From CAYPEK01 sp964409645 (GTDB taxonomy: Bacteria; UBP15; UBA6099): a stretch of DNA of 45,770 nt. Below, piece after piece: positions 26,444 through 34,007 of this stretch. The notes under the pieces were generated by a model. That model was not told where the DNA came from. It saw only the letters and a program-made list of their open reading frames with translations, and made no database searches. The stretch spans positions 1 through 45,770 of the forward strand of contig CAYPEK010000025.1 of the NCBI GenBank assembly GCA_964409645.1, read 5' to 3'. Positions within the stretch are counted from its first letter, which is position 1; every line of letters starts with the position of its first letter. Position numbers and translations under genes: made by a program.

Positions 26444-27439
26444 ATGAAAATTCAATCAATCGGTGTGATATCGGGAATTTTGTTTTTTGTCTTGCTTGTG
26501 ACCGCGGTTGCAGTAAAAACAGAGCAGAAGGAAACGTCTCCGGTTGTGAAACAGCCCGTATCGAAAGAAGAGTTCGTCCCTGTAAAGTTCGATGTTTATG
26601 AATTATTCAAAATAGAAGATGAAAAAGAGTTCGAGGCTCGGCTTAAATCAATCCCGGAGCCTTATCAATGGATGAGTGTCGAACTGATCCGCAAGCGAAG
26701 GAGCGAATATCAAAGAGAGTTTAAAAGGTTTAAAGAAAAGTATTCTGTTTGTGACAATTACAAGCCCGGAAGTCCGCTTCCGGCGGTTTACGGGGACATC
26801 GGAGATAAGAATCTTGTGAATTATTACGGATACTGCCGGCGTCTCGACGGCGGCACGGAAGCCTGTTCCGTTCTCAAAAAGAATTTCAAATCGTCGTACG
26901 GCGATTGCGCGGACCCGAGAAAAGATTTCTGGTTCGAAGTTATGCCGTTCATAACAAGGAAATCTGTCACTGATAAGCAAATAAAAGAATTCTCGCGGAA
27001 GCTTTGCGTCAACAATGTGAAAATGGGGCTGATTAAAGGGAAGAAAAATATCGCGGCGTGCCCGGGGGAAATTACTATGGAGCTCAAGGCATTGCGGCCC
27101 GTCCTGTACTATAAATCGGCGGCGAAGTGCGCTTCTCTCAAAGATAAAAAAGGCCGCGAGCTCTGTGAATCCATCTTCAGGAAAGACGAGAGCTTCTGCA
27201 AAAAACATCCCGATGAATTTGCTATGTCGTGCATGGAAGGGCGACACCGGTTCGTTTCGGCGATGGCGACGGGCGACCGCTCGGTTTTTGAAACAAAAGA
27301 CATCTCCACGAACAACGTGCTTGCAAGTTATTACATAGATAAAAATTACTGCGCGGATTTCTATAGGGAGAAACTTGTTCCCGCCTGCCGCGCGCTCGAA
27401 AAGTCCGCCATCGACGGCATCCGCGTAGTGTTTCCGTAG
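26444..27439 (+). CDS. Cys-rich exported or membrane-anchored protein of unknown function
   Basis: 331 residues starting with a hydrophobic segment (about residues 6-24), either an uncleaved anchor or a signal peptide. The mature part is charged and alpha-helical in character and contains 12 cysteines, all in the C-terminal two thirds, many spaced 8-14 residues apart (for example C-AS...LC-ES...FC-KKH...SC-ME). The even count fits disulfides in an oxidising compartment; there is no CxxC and no haem-binding CxxCH. No Shine-Dalgarno is obvious before the ATG. No family was recognised. It is transcribed divergently from the giant FN3 gene across an AT-rich region, so a role on or near the cell surface is possible but unproven. 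Confidence 0.75.
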   Translation: MKIQSIGVISGILFFVLLVTAVAVKTEQKETSPVVKQPVSKEEFVPVKFDVYELFKIEDEKEFEARLKSIPEPYQWMSVELIRKRRSEYQREFKRFKEKYSVCDNYKPGSPLPAVYGDIGDKNLVNYYGYCRRLDGGTEACSVLKKNFKSSYGDCADPRKDFWFEVMPFITRKSVTDKQIKEFSRKLCVNNVKMGLIKGKKNIAACPGEITMELKALRPVLYYKSAAKCASLKDKKGRELCESIFRKDESFCKKHPDEFAMSCMEGRHRFVSAMATGDRSVFETKDISTNNVLASYYIDKNYCADFYREKLVPACRALEKSAIDGIRVVFP

Positions 27440-27614
27440 AACGGCATCCGGCGCGGATGGAGGATGGAAAAATCCGAGCCGCGCGCGTCAGCAAGCGGTC
27501 ACGTGGAAGAATTAATCATCGAAACTAATTTAGTTGTATAGTTCCGCTCTCAAACTTGTTTTGAGGGTGACGTGTTTTTGCCGGACGCTAATGCCGGAAT
27601 TACACTGTATAAAA

Positions 27615-27630
27615 ACTCGATTCTCGCTAC
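27615..27630. repeat. Dispersed 16-bp repeat, copy 2
   Basis: Identical to 14975-14990. It lies 11 bp past the 3' end of the tRNA-Val gene (minus strand). A tRNA 3' flank is a common attachment site, but no integrase is present in the window. Confidence 0.45.
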
Positions 27631-27641
27631 GGGTTTTGGTA

Positions 27642-27713
27642 TGGGCGCACGCGGATTTGAACCGCGGACATCTTGCTTGTAAGGCAAGCGCTCTTCCGCT
27701 GAGCTATACGCCC
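27642..27713 (-). tRNA. tRNA-Val (anticodon UAC)
   Basis: A 72-nt cloverleaf: a 7-bp acceptor stem (GGGCGTA with TGCGCCC, one G-U pair), the D-arm GCTC...GAGC, an anticodon stem CTTGC/GCAAG with loop CTTACAA giving anticodon UAC, and a T-arm CGCGG-TTCAAAT-CCGCG. The discriminator is A. The following bases are TAC, so CCA is not encoded and must be added by a nucleotidyltransferase. Confidence 0.97.
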
Positions 27714-27723
27714 GAGCTTGCAA

Positions 27724-27752
27724 AATATAATCCGATTAATATTTTTTTTCAA
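27724..27752 (-). promoter_or_regulatory. Sigma-70-type promoter of tRNA-Val
   Basis: On the minus strand, -35 TTGAAA (27747-27752), a 17-bp spacer and -10 TATATT (27724-27729) end 10 bp before the tRNA 5' end. Confidence 0.75.
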
Positions 27753-27997
27753 CCCGGATTAGTCAATAAAAAGACAAGTCAATGGCGGTACTCATAGCGT
27801 AGAACCGCTTAATTGAAAATGTATTTTTTGTTCATGGACAATAGGGCTCGTTGCAATGTGCTCTTGCAATAGTAATTCTTCTTCGCCTCGTATCTTATTT
27901 CCGCCCTAATTATTATGACCAAATTTCAAAAGTGGATTTGTGATGAAAATAACTCCATTGCGATGTTGACCGGGAACAGGGTGGCCTTGTTTTTTAA

Positions 27998-28018
27998 ACT
28001 GATTGACATGTCAGTCAA
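27998..28018 (+). promoter_or_regulatory. TetR operator site 1
   Basis: Near-palindrome around TTGACATGTCAGTCAA with the perfect 10-bp core TGACATGTCA. It overlaps the -35 element of the regulator's promoter. Confidence 0.75.
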
Positions 28019-28032
28019 AATATGTTTATAAT
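28003..28032 (+). promoter_or_regulatory. Sigma-70 promoter of the TetR-family gene
   Basis: TTGACA (28003-28008), an 18-bp spacer, TATAAT (28027-28032): both hexamers match consensus. It is embedded between the two operator sites, so bound repressor would block both polymerase binding and escape. Confidence 0.8.
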
Positions 28033-28043
28033 CAGGCAATAAG

Positions 28044-28064
28044 ACTGATTGACGTGTCAGTCAA
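28044..28064 (+). promoter_or_regulatory. TetR operator site 2
   Basis: Same 21-bp sequence as site 1 apart from one base in the centre (TTGACGTGTCAGTCAA). Centred 46 bp downstream of site 1, just after the expected transcription start. Confidence 0.75.
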
Positions 28065-28085
28065 TATTGTTGGAGGGTGTGTTCA

Positions 28086-28754
28086 ATGCCGGAAAATGAT
28101 AAGGCCGAAATTAAAAAAAAGCTTTCGCCAAGCCAAAAAAAGGAGATAACGAGGGGCAGGATTCTCGAAGCTTCGCGGATGATGTTCGCGGAGAAAGGAT
28201 TCGAGGCGACGAATGTGATCGACATTGCCAAACATATCGGTGTGGCTAACGGCACGGTTTATTATTACTTTAAGGATAAGAAAGCCATCTTAAGTGGTTT
28301 GCTGGACGAATTTCTCGATAAATTGAAATCTCTTGTCGCGGATTGGTCGCGGTCCTCAGACACCACACCGAAAGCGGCCGATTTTTTCATTGAAAGTCTC
28401 GTCCGGCTGCTTTATGAAAACAAGGAACTGACGTATATAGTCCTCAAGGAATCTTTCTACAACGACCCCGAAGTACGGGAAAAGATCGCGGAGACTTACG
28501 GCTATCTCCGTGCGCGGACTGAAGATGCGATGAGGCTGGGGATCGCGCTCGGCGCCGTGAGGCCGCTGGATGTCGAGATAGCGGCGGTGGCTTCGCTCGG
28601 CATGTTGAAGGAAGTCGTGTTTTATGCCTTGGAAAAAGGCATGGATATAGACCTCGGCAGAGTGATTGATGAGATTGCCGCGCTTCAGAATTACGGACTG
28701 AGGCCCGGACATCCGGGACTGGATAAAGGGAGCGCGAATAGCTCTAACAACTAA
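28086..28754 (+). CDS. TetR/AcrR-family transcriptional regulator
   Basis: 222 residues. The ATG at 28086 is chosen because GGAGG ends 9 nt upstream; the in-frame GTG at 28077 abuts that site. Residues about 22-70 are a classic TetR helix-turn-helix: RGRILEASRxMFAEKGF, then TNVIDIAKHIGVANGTVYYYF and a KKAIL helix. The C-terminal domain (KELTYIVLKESFYNDPEV and following helices) resembles AcrR/FadR-type ligand-binding domains of fatty-acid or multidrug regulators. Two palindromic sites around its own promoter indicate autorepression. The PQQ-propeller gene starts 31 bp downstream with no intervening terminator, so it is probably in the same transcript and under the same control. The ligand cannot be read from sequence. 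Confidence 0.95.
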   Translation: MPENDKAEIKKKLSPSQKKEITRGRILEASRMMFAEKGFEATNVIDIAKHIGVANGTVYYYFKDKKAILSGLLDEFLDKLKSLVADWSRSSDTTPKAADFFIESLVRLLYENKELTYIVLKESFYNDPEVREKIAETYGYLRARTEDAMRLGIALGAVRPLDVEIAAVASLGMLKEVVFYALEKGMDIDLGRVIDEIAALQNYGLRPGHPGLDKGSANSSNN

Positions 28755-28785
28755 TAAACGGTATTTAGTTTTAAGGAGGGAGAAA

Positions 28786-31653
28786 ATGACGACAGCATAC
28801 GAAACGATCAGGGACGTAAAAGCGACGATCGACGGTTTGTGGCTTGCCGGCTCGGGGCCGGACGAAGTTTCGGATTACGTTCAGGGGGTGAAGAACCGGC
28901 TGAAGAAATGCCGCGCGGCGTTTGAAAAGGCGCCGGCTCTCGGAATCGGCGGCGTGAGGGCCGCGATTTCGGCGGCGGTGGATTTTCTGTTCATAGCTTA
29001 TGGAGAAACGCTTCATCTGGTCAGGCATCCGTTGACTCAGGCCTCGCCGATCGCGAATGAGATAAACGAAAATCTCGAAAAAATAAGAGAGTTGCACGGC
29101 AGGTTGGAGTCGGATTTTGTTAAGACTTTGAGGTCGATGGATCCGGCGTTGCTTATAGGCGAAATCAACACGTTGTTCTGCGAGTATGAGAATCTCATAA
29201 GCAGGAAGCTGGCGCTGGTGCACCGCAGGCGCGTGCCGGATTATTTTGCGGGTCTCGACGAGGGATCGGTTTTCCCGTCGTACAGGTATTCGGCGGCGAA
29301 CCGCGGCCGGGTGTCGCGGCCGGGACTAGTTCGCGCGGAGGGCGCGGGCTGCCCGTCGTGGAACGTGAAAATCGGCGGTCTGATCTGGCCGAGCGCGATA
29401 ATCGACAGGGCGGGCAATCTTTATACCGGCCACGCGGATGGCGAGTTTGTGGCGCTCGGGCCGGATGGAAAAGAACTCTGGCGGATCCACGATCCGAGGA
29501 TGATGTACATAGACTCGACGGGCGCGCTGGGCCGCGACGGTTTCCTCTATATGGCATCGACCGACTTTGACGAACGCGGCAATCAGAACCGCGGGCGGAT
29601 ATGGAAAATCGATCCCGCGACGGGCAAGGTTGTTTGGACGTTCGAGGGCTGCCATTATGAGGACCCGGAGACGAACCCGCACGCGCATCTTTCGAGTTTC
29701 TTCGAGGGAAATGTTTCTCTCGGTTACGAGGCCGGCCGGGTGGTTGTGTATGCCGGGTCGGACGACAATTTCTTTTACAAGATCGACGATGCCGGGAAAC
29801 TTGTGTGGGAATACGACACGGGCGGCTACCCGGCGGGCGTGATCTGGACGAAGCCGCTTTTGTCTCCGAACGGCGACACCGCCTTCATCGGCGACCTCGC
29901 GGCCTGCGTTCATGCGGTGAGGACGTCCGACGGCGCCCGGCTCTGGAAGCGCAGGCTCGGCGGATCGGTGGTTTCGTCGCTCGCTGCGGGTATGAACGGC
30001 GAGTTGTTCCTCGGTTGTTTCGACGGGAAGGTTTATGTGCTCGACCCGGACGACGGCGATATATTCTGGAGTTATCAAACGCTGGGGTTGATCTATTCGT
30101 CGCCGGCGGTCATGGAAAACGGGAATATCGTAGTCGGCTCGTCCGACGGGGGCGTGTATTGCCTCGACAGATACGGCCGCCGACAGTGGACGTACCGGAC
30201 GGACGCGCCAGTGAAAAGCTCACCGGCGATCGACCGCGACGGCCTGATTTACGTCGGCAATCAGAACGGCGGCCTCTATTGCCTGCGGCCTGACGGGCGG
30301 CGGCTGTGGTCTCTTCACACCAATCAGGGAGTGGCGGAAAACGACATCAACAGCTCGCCGACTATCGGCGCGGGCGGGGAAGTTTATTTCGGCACGACGA
30401 CCGGCGAAGTGTTTTGCATTCCGAGGGATTACTACTTCAAAACCAAAGACGACGAGCGCCTCCGGCTCGATCCCGACGACGACGGCGAAAAGCCGCCGCT
30501 GAAACCGGGCGAGGCGACCATAGTTTTTCTCGACGCCTCAGGCGCGCCTATGTTTTTCAACCAGCCGGATGTTCCCGTGGCCGGTGCGTTCGATCTCGGA
30601 ATATTCGCCGTGGACGACAACCTCGATGTGATACCGTCGGAGCTGATTGCCGACACCGTGAGCGTCGATATAAAACCGGCGTTGAAACACGAAATCCGCG
30701 TGGAATCGATGGGAAGATATATTTACGTCATTCCGCGCGAATTCATGAAACACAAGACCGAATATACTATGAAAATAATGGGTTGCTATAAAGCGTCAGG
30801 TGCGGAACGGCCGTTTGAGAGCGAGGTTCGGCTGCGGACAGCGGCACGCTCAGCGTCGCCGGAAAAAACGTTCGGCATTGGTCGAAACTCCGCGGACGGG
30901 ATTGTGTTTCACAACACCGTTATCCGCAGGCCTAAAGAGGTCGATGCGCTCGGTCAGGCAATGGCCGACTCGATGAATTTCGCCGTTGTGCCGATTTACA
31001 TCGACGAAAAGAAGGGATTCATGGCGGCCGCGGTCTCGATAGTCGTCAGAAGCGGCGGAAGGTTCGAGTACTCGGCGACGAGCGTCAACCGATTCTTTGC
31101 CACGGGTTCGCTGCGGGACGGCTCGTTCATGCTGCGCGGAAAGCTCCGGCTCATCGCACAAGGTGCGAACATCCCGTTCGAGGAAGTCATTCTGACGGGC
31201 CGTTTCGACGAAAAAGGAGTGGTGCGCGAGAGCGCCGGGGTGACAATCGCGTCGGTCTCGGGAATGCCGAAGTTCGAGGAACTCATCAGAGTGATGCGGC
31301 TTGCGGACAGTCATGACGATGTGGTGGGGCGCTGCTCTTTTTCGGCTTCGCGGTTCGATAACAGTGCCGCGAAAAAACCGGCCTGTCTCAGCGTGGAGAA
31401 AGCCGTTGCGGCGGCCGGCCGCGTCGATGTCGATTTTTCCGCGCGGGGCTTCAGGCCGTCGGATCACTATATCAGCGTGGCTTTCATCGACAGAGAGAGC
31501 GGGGAGCTTATCAGAAGCGAAAAGGCTTCGGTGGCCGAAAAGGCGGGCGGGTTTGCCGTAACCGCGGCTGTGCCCGAATGCTCCGGAAGAAAATGCGCGG
31601 CGATAGTCGTCATCGACCTTTATCCCGCGGCGACGATTGAGTTCGGAGGGTAA
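28786..31653 (+). CDS. Large PQQ-like beta-propeller protein without signal peptide
   Basis: 955 residues, preceded by a strong AAGGAGG. The N-terminus has no signal peptide or membrane segment: residues 1-150 are predicted helical, charged and possibly coiled-coil. Residues about 185-555 contain at least seven PQQ-like/YVTN blades of the form GxLYxGxxDGxVYxLDxxGxxxWxY (WP.x10.GNLYTGHADGEF, GKVYVLDPDDG, GGVYCLDRYGR, GGLYCLRPDGR). Such propellers (PF13360 type) usually scaffold or bind ligands and need not carry PQQ. Residues about 560-955 are beta-rich domains of unknown type, ending ATIEFGG. It follows the TetR gene closely and probably forms an operon with it. A cytoplasmic scaffold or sensor is my inference; most relatives are exported, so cytoplasmic location is unusual. 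Confidence 0.85.
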   Translation: MTTAYETIRDVKATIDGLWLAGSGPDEVSDYVQGVKNRLKKCRAAFEKAPALGIGGVRAAISAAVDFLFIAYGETLHLVRHPLTQASPIANEINENLEKIRELHGRLESDFVKTLRSMDPALLIGEINTLFCEYENLISRKLALVHRRRVPDYFAGLDEGSVFPSYRYSAANRGRVSRPGLVRAEGAGCPSWNVKIGGLIWPSAIIDRAGNLYTGHADGEFVALGPDGKELWRIHDPRMMYIDSTGALGRDGFLYMASTDFDERGNQNRGRIWKIDPATGKVVWTFEGCHYEDPETNPHAHLSSFFEGNVSLGYEAGRVVVYAGSDDNFFYKIDDAGKLVWEYDTGGYPAGVIWTKPLLSPNGDTAFIGDLAACVHAVRTSDGARLWKRRLGGSVVSSLAAGMNGELFLGCFDGKVYVLDPDDGDIFWSYQTLGLIYSSPAVMENGNIVVGSSDGGVYCLDRYGRRQWTYRTDAPVKSSPAIDRDGLIYVGNQNGGLYCLRPDGRRLWSLHTNQGVAENDINSSPTIGAGGEVYFGTTTGEVFCIPRDYYFKTKDDERLRLDPDDDGEKPPLKPGEATIVFLDASGAPMFFNQPDVPVAGAFDLGIFAVDDNLDVIPSELIADTVSVDIKPALKHEIRVESMGRYIYVIPREFMKHKTEYTMKIMGCYKASGAERPFESEVRLRTAARSASPEKTFGIGRNSADGIVFHNTVIRRPKEVDALGQAMADSMNFAVVPIYIDEKKGFMAAAVSIVVRSGGRFEYSATSVNRFFATGSLRDGSFMLRGKLRLIAQGANIPFEEVILTGRFDEKGVVRESAGVTIASVSGMPKFEELIRVMRLADSHDDVVGRCSFSASRFDNSAAKKPACLSVEKAVAAAGRVDVDFSARGFRPSDHYISVAFIDRESGELIRSEKASVAEKAGGFAVTAAVPECSGRKCAAIVVIDLYPAATIEFGG

Positions 31654-31667
31654 AGAATAAAGGTTAA

Positions 31668-31844
31668 ATGTGGGCCGGCAACGAGATTTGTACGGTTCCT
31701 ATTCTCATCTGTGATAACCGCGTGGATATCGAGAGGGCTATAGTCGCGGCGGTGAAGAACGACGTCGATTCAAAAAAGAAGTTTTATGAAAAGAAACTCG
31801 GCGTAGTAATCGGAGAGATATTGATAAAAAGGATACCGAACTGA
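31668..31844 (+). CDS. Small hypothetical protein (58 residues)
   Basis: A complete ATG-to-TGA frame that begins 14 nt after the propeller gene's stop, with only a weak AAAGG before it. The peptide starts MWAGNEICTVPIL, has a mixed helix-like middle rich in Val, Asp and Lys, and ends in IKRIPN. Codons resemble those of neighbours and the spacing suggests translational coupling, but no family was recognised, and with no homologue search it could be spurious. Confidence 0.5.
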   Translation: MWAGNEICTVPILICDNRVDIERAIVAAVKNDVDSKKKFYEKKLGVVIGEILIKRIPN

Positions 31845-31883
31845 TTCACAACATTACGGATCACGATTTAAATATTTGAAATA

Positions 31884-32810
31884 ATGAATAAAATAATGCA
31901 CATGAAGAACGTTAAAAACGGTGTTATTCTGTCGTTTATTCTGGCGGTCGCAATTTCGTGCCATGCGGCGGCGGTTGGTTTCAAGGTCGAGAAAGATGTG
32001 GTTTTCGCCGTACGCAACGGCATAACGCTCAAGGCGGATGTTTATAAGCCCGAAGGAGCCGGGCCGTTTCCGATACTTGTCATGCTGCACGGCGGCGGTT
32101 TCATACGCGGCGACAAGGCGGATGTCGAAACGGAAGCAAGCCAGTTTGCCTCGTTGGGATTTGTGGTGTTCGCCGCCAACTACAGGACGCTCAACATGGG
32201 GGCGCATTACCCGGATTTTGTCAGGGACGCCCACACGGCGGTGAGCTGGATATGGAAACATGCGGCGGAATATAACGCTGACCCGGCGAGGATCGCGATC
32301 ACCGGCTTCTCGGCCGGTTGCTATATAGCATCTTTAACGGCTGTCACGCCGGATGTCGAGAAGCTCCACCACGCCAAACTCGACGCGGCGGAACTGGGGG
32401 AAACGCACCCCAAGATCGGCGCGCTCGTGGCGTTCTACGGAGCCCACGACCTCGAACACCTCGACGAGACACTCGCGCAAGCCGCGCAGCTCATTTTCGG
32501 AAGCAAGCCGAGCGGCAAAAAGGTCGTCGAGGCATCGCCCGCGCACTATATGGACCACGCGGTGCCGACAATTTTCTTCCACAATACGGGAGATCGCGCC
32601 GTGACGGTGGAGCAATCGCGCATGATGTTCGAAAAGCTGAAAAGGGCTGGTGTGCAGACCGCGTATTACGAGTTCCCAAGGCAGGCCCACGACCTGCTTC
32701 CGGACGATGAAAAATGGGCGATCGACGCGGCGGCCGCTTTTCTCGATAAATATCTCAGCGGGAAAGAGGGAGTCGTTCTGCCCGATTCGGTTCCCGCCGA
32801 CATAAAGTAG
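31884..32810 (+). CDS. Exported alpha/beta hydrolase (BD-FAE/HSL-like esterase)
   Basis: 308 residues with an N-terminal signal peptide; an A-I-S-C before the mature part is an imperfect lipobox, so a lipoprotein is possible. The fold markers are clear: HGGGF (about residue 70) as the oxyanion loop of the hormone-sensitive-lipase group, the nucleophile elbow G-F-S-A-G (Ser about 145), Asp in NTGDRAV (about 237) and His in AHDL (about 270). Together they make a Ser-Asp-His triad. HGGGF with a compact cap fits carboxylesterases, feruloyl/acetyl-xylan esterases and the BD-FAE group, so it probably removes ester-linked acyl groups in the periplasm. ATGs at 31896 and 31902 are alternative starts. 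It lies downstream of the propeller gene but has its own 39-bp gap. Confidence 0.92.
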   Translation: MNKIMHMKNVKNGVILSFILAVAISCHAAAVGFKVEKDVVFAVRNGITLKADVYKPEGAGPFPILVMLHGGGFIRGDKADVETEASQFASLGFVVFAANYRTLNMGAHYPDFVRDAHTAVSWIWKHAAEYNADPARIAITGFSAGCYIASLTAVTPDVEKLHHAKLDAAELGETHPKIGALVAFYGAHDLEHLDETLAQAAQLIFGSKPSGKKVVEASPAHYMDHAVPTIFFHNTGDRAVTVEQSRMMFEKLKRAGVQTAYYEFPRQAHDLLPDDEKWAIDAAAAFLDKYLSGKEGVVLPDSVPADIK

Positions 32811-33041
32811 CGCAAACCTTACGGCGCTTTCGGCTGCGCTTCAACGCAAAACACTCCTTTATATAAAGCATTATTTTGCGCAGCCACATATCGCAAAACA
32901 ACAAAAAACGGCACTGCGCCACACGGCGGATGATTACATAGAATAGCTTGCTTTTATTCGAGAAAACGGCCCTGTTTTTTATTGTTTGCAGGGTGGAACA
33001 ATCAGCATATCGGTGTTGTTTTAAACAGAAAGGTATCCTGA

Positions 33042-33770
33042 ATGGGGGTGATGAACATGGTTGAAGAGGAATTTGGAAGCATTTTCATGCAGAGCATTGA
33101 AAACCAAGTTCGTGAATGGCACCTCGCGAGGCAGAAGAATAAGAGTCGGTCGGATATCGTAGTGACCGTGAGCCGTGAACCGGGCAGCGGCGGGGAGGAG
33201 ATCGCGCGAAAACTGTCGGAAGCGTTGGGCTGGGAATTCTACAATAAGCAAATCGCCGATGAGATCGTAACGAAAGCCAACGTGGATAAGGGCGCGATAC
33301 ATACGCATGATGAAAAAGCGCCGTCGGATTTCTACGACTGGCTGTCCGACTTCATGGGCAGCGGCAGCGTTTCCTCGGACATTTATTTGAAAGGGCTGAA
33401 AAGCGTGATCGCCGCCGTCGCGGAGCAGGGGGGAGCGGTGATACTCGGCCGGGGCGCAAACTTCATGATCCCGCACGACAGGAGTGTGAGCATAAGGCTT
33501 ATTGCGCCGATGAGCTACAGGGTGAAGGCGATTATGGCGAAACTCGGAACGACTGAAAAAGCCGCCAAGGAATTTATCGCGAAGAGGGAAGAGGCACAGC
33601 GAAAATTTGTCGGTAAGTATTTCAACGCCGATGTAAGCGATCCAAATCTATACGATGCGATTTTTAACACGGCACTGGTGGATAAGGACACAATAGTTAA
33701 AGAGATAAAGGAGATGGTAGATGCGAGGAGCAGTGAACGCCTCGCCGAAACTGTTATAGTACAACTGTGA
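33042..33770 (+). CDS. Cytidylate kinase-like (AAK6/Cytidylate_kin2) protein
   Basis: 242 residues. Residues about 38-75 hold VTVSREPGSGGEEIARKLS, then WEFYNKQIADEI, the P-loop-like start of the cytidylate-kinase-like family (PF13189). The nucleotide-binding REPGSGG is intact, and GRGANFM...VSIRLIAP and a later RxxxxRKFVGKYF helix follow the usual order. These proteins are related to CMP kinase but their substrate is generally unknown, and some are fused to sensor domains. ATG 33042 has AAAGG upstream; the in-frame ATG at 33057 has GGGGGTGA before it and may be the true start. It stands alone with a terminator immediately after it. Confidence 0.88.
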   Translation: MGVMNMVEEEFGSIFMQSIENQVREWHLARQKNKSRSDIVVTVSREPGSGGEEIARKLSEALGWEFYNKQIADEIVTKANVDKGAIHTHDEKAPSDFYDWLSDFMGSGSVSSDIYLKGLKSVIAAVAEQGGAVILGRGANFMIPHDRSVSIRLIAPMSYRVKAIMAKLGTTEKAAKEFIAKREEAQRKFVGKYFNADVSDPNLYDAIFNTALVDKDTIVKEIKEMVDARSSERLAETVIVQL

Positions 33771-33798
33771 AACATACTTGCATCTTCAGATTTATGCT

Positions 33799-33830
33799 CT
33801 CCGGTTCCTGAAAAAAGGACCCGGAGTTTT
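33799..33830 (+). terminator. Hairpin terminator after the kinase-like gene
   Basis: ctccggttcc / ggacccggag, a 10-bp stem with one mismatch and an A-rich loop, followed by TTTT. It begins 29 bp after the stop. Confidence 0.75.
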
Positions 33831-33985
33831 GCGTGCTTAAAGCAATCATGGGAATGAAATAAGAATTTAAGAGACAACCTAAATCGACGCATTTTTGCGC
33901 GCGCGGCGGGTTGATCTGAATTTATGCGAGCACAGGGAATGTTACAACACTCCTGCGCTATGTAGTCTGTCTGCTTATCGTAACA

Positions 33986-34003
33986 TCCGGCCTTTCGGCC
34001 GGA
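33986..34003 (-). terminator. Hairpin directly after the ceramidase-like gene
   Basis: tccggcc-tttc-ggccgga, a perfect 7-bp stem starting 5 bp after the stop codon on the minus strand. There is no T-tract behind it, so it is a weak terminator or a 3'-end stabiliser. Confidence 0.45.
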
Positions 34004-34007
34004 CGGA

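Noticed and set aside
27534..27797. An 87-codon plus-strand frame over the tRNA region
   Set aside because: It reads through the antisense of tRNA-Val and has no coding character.
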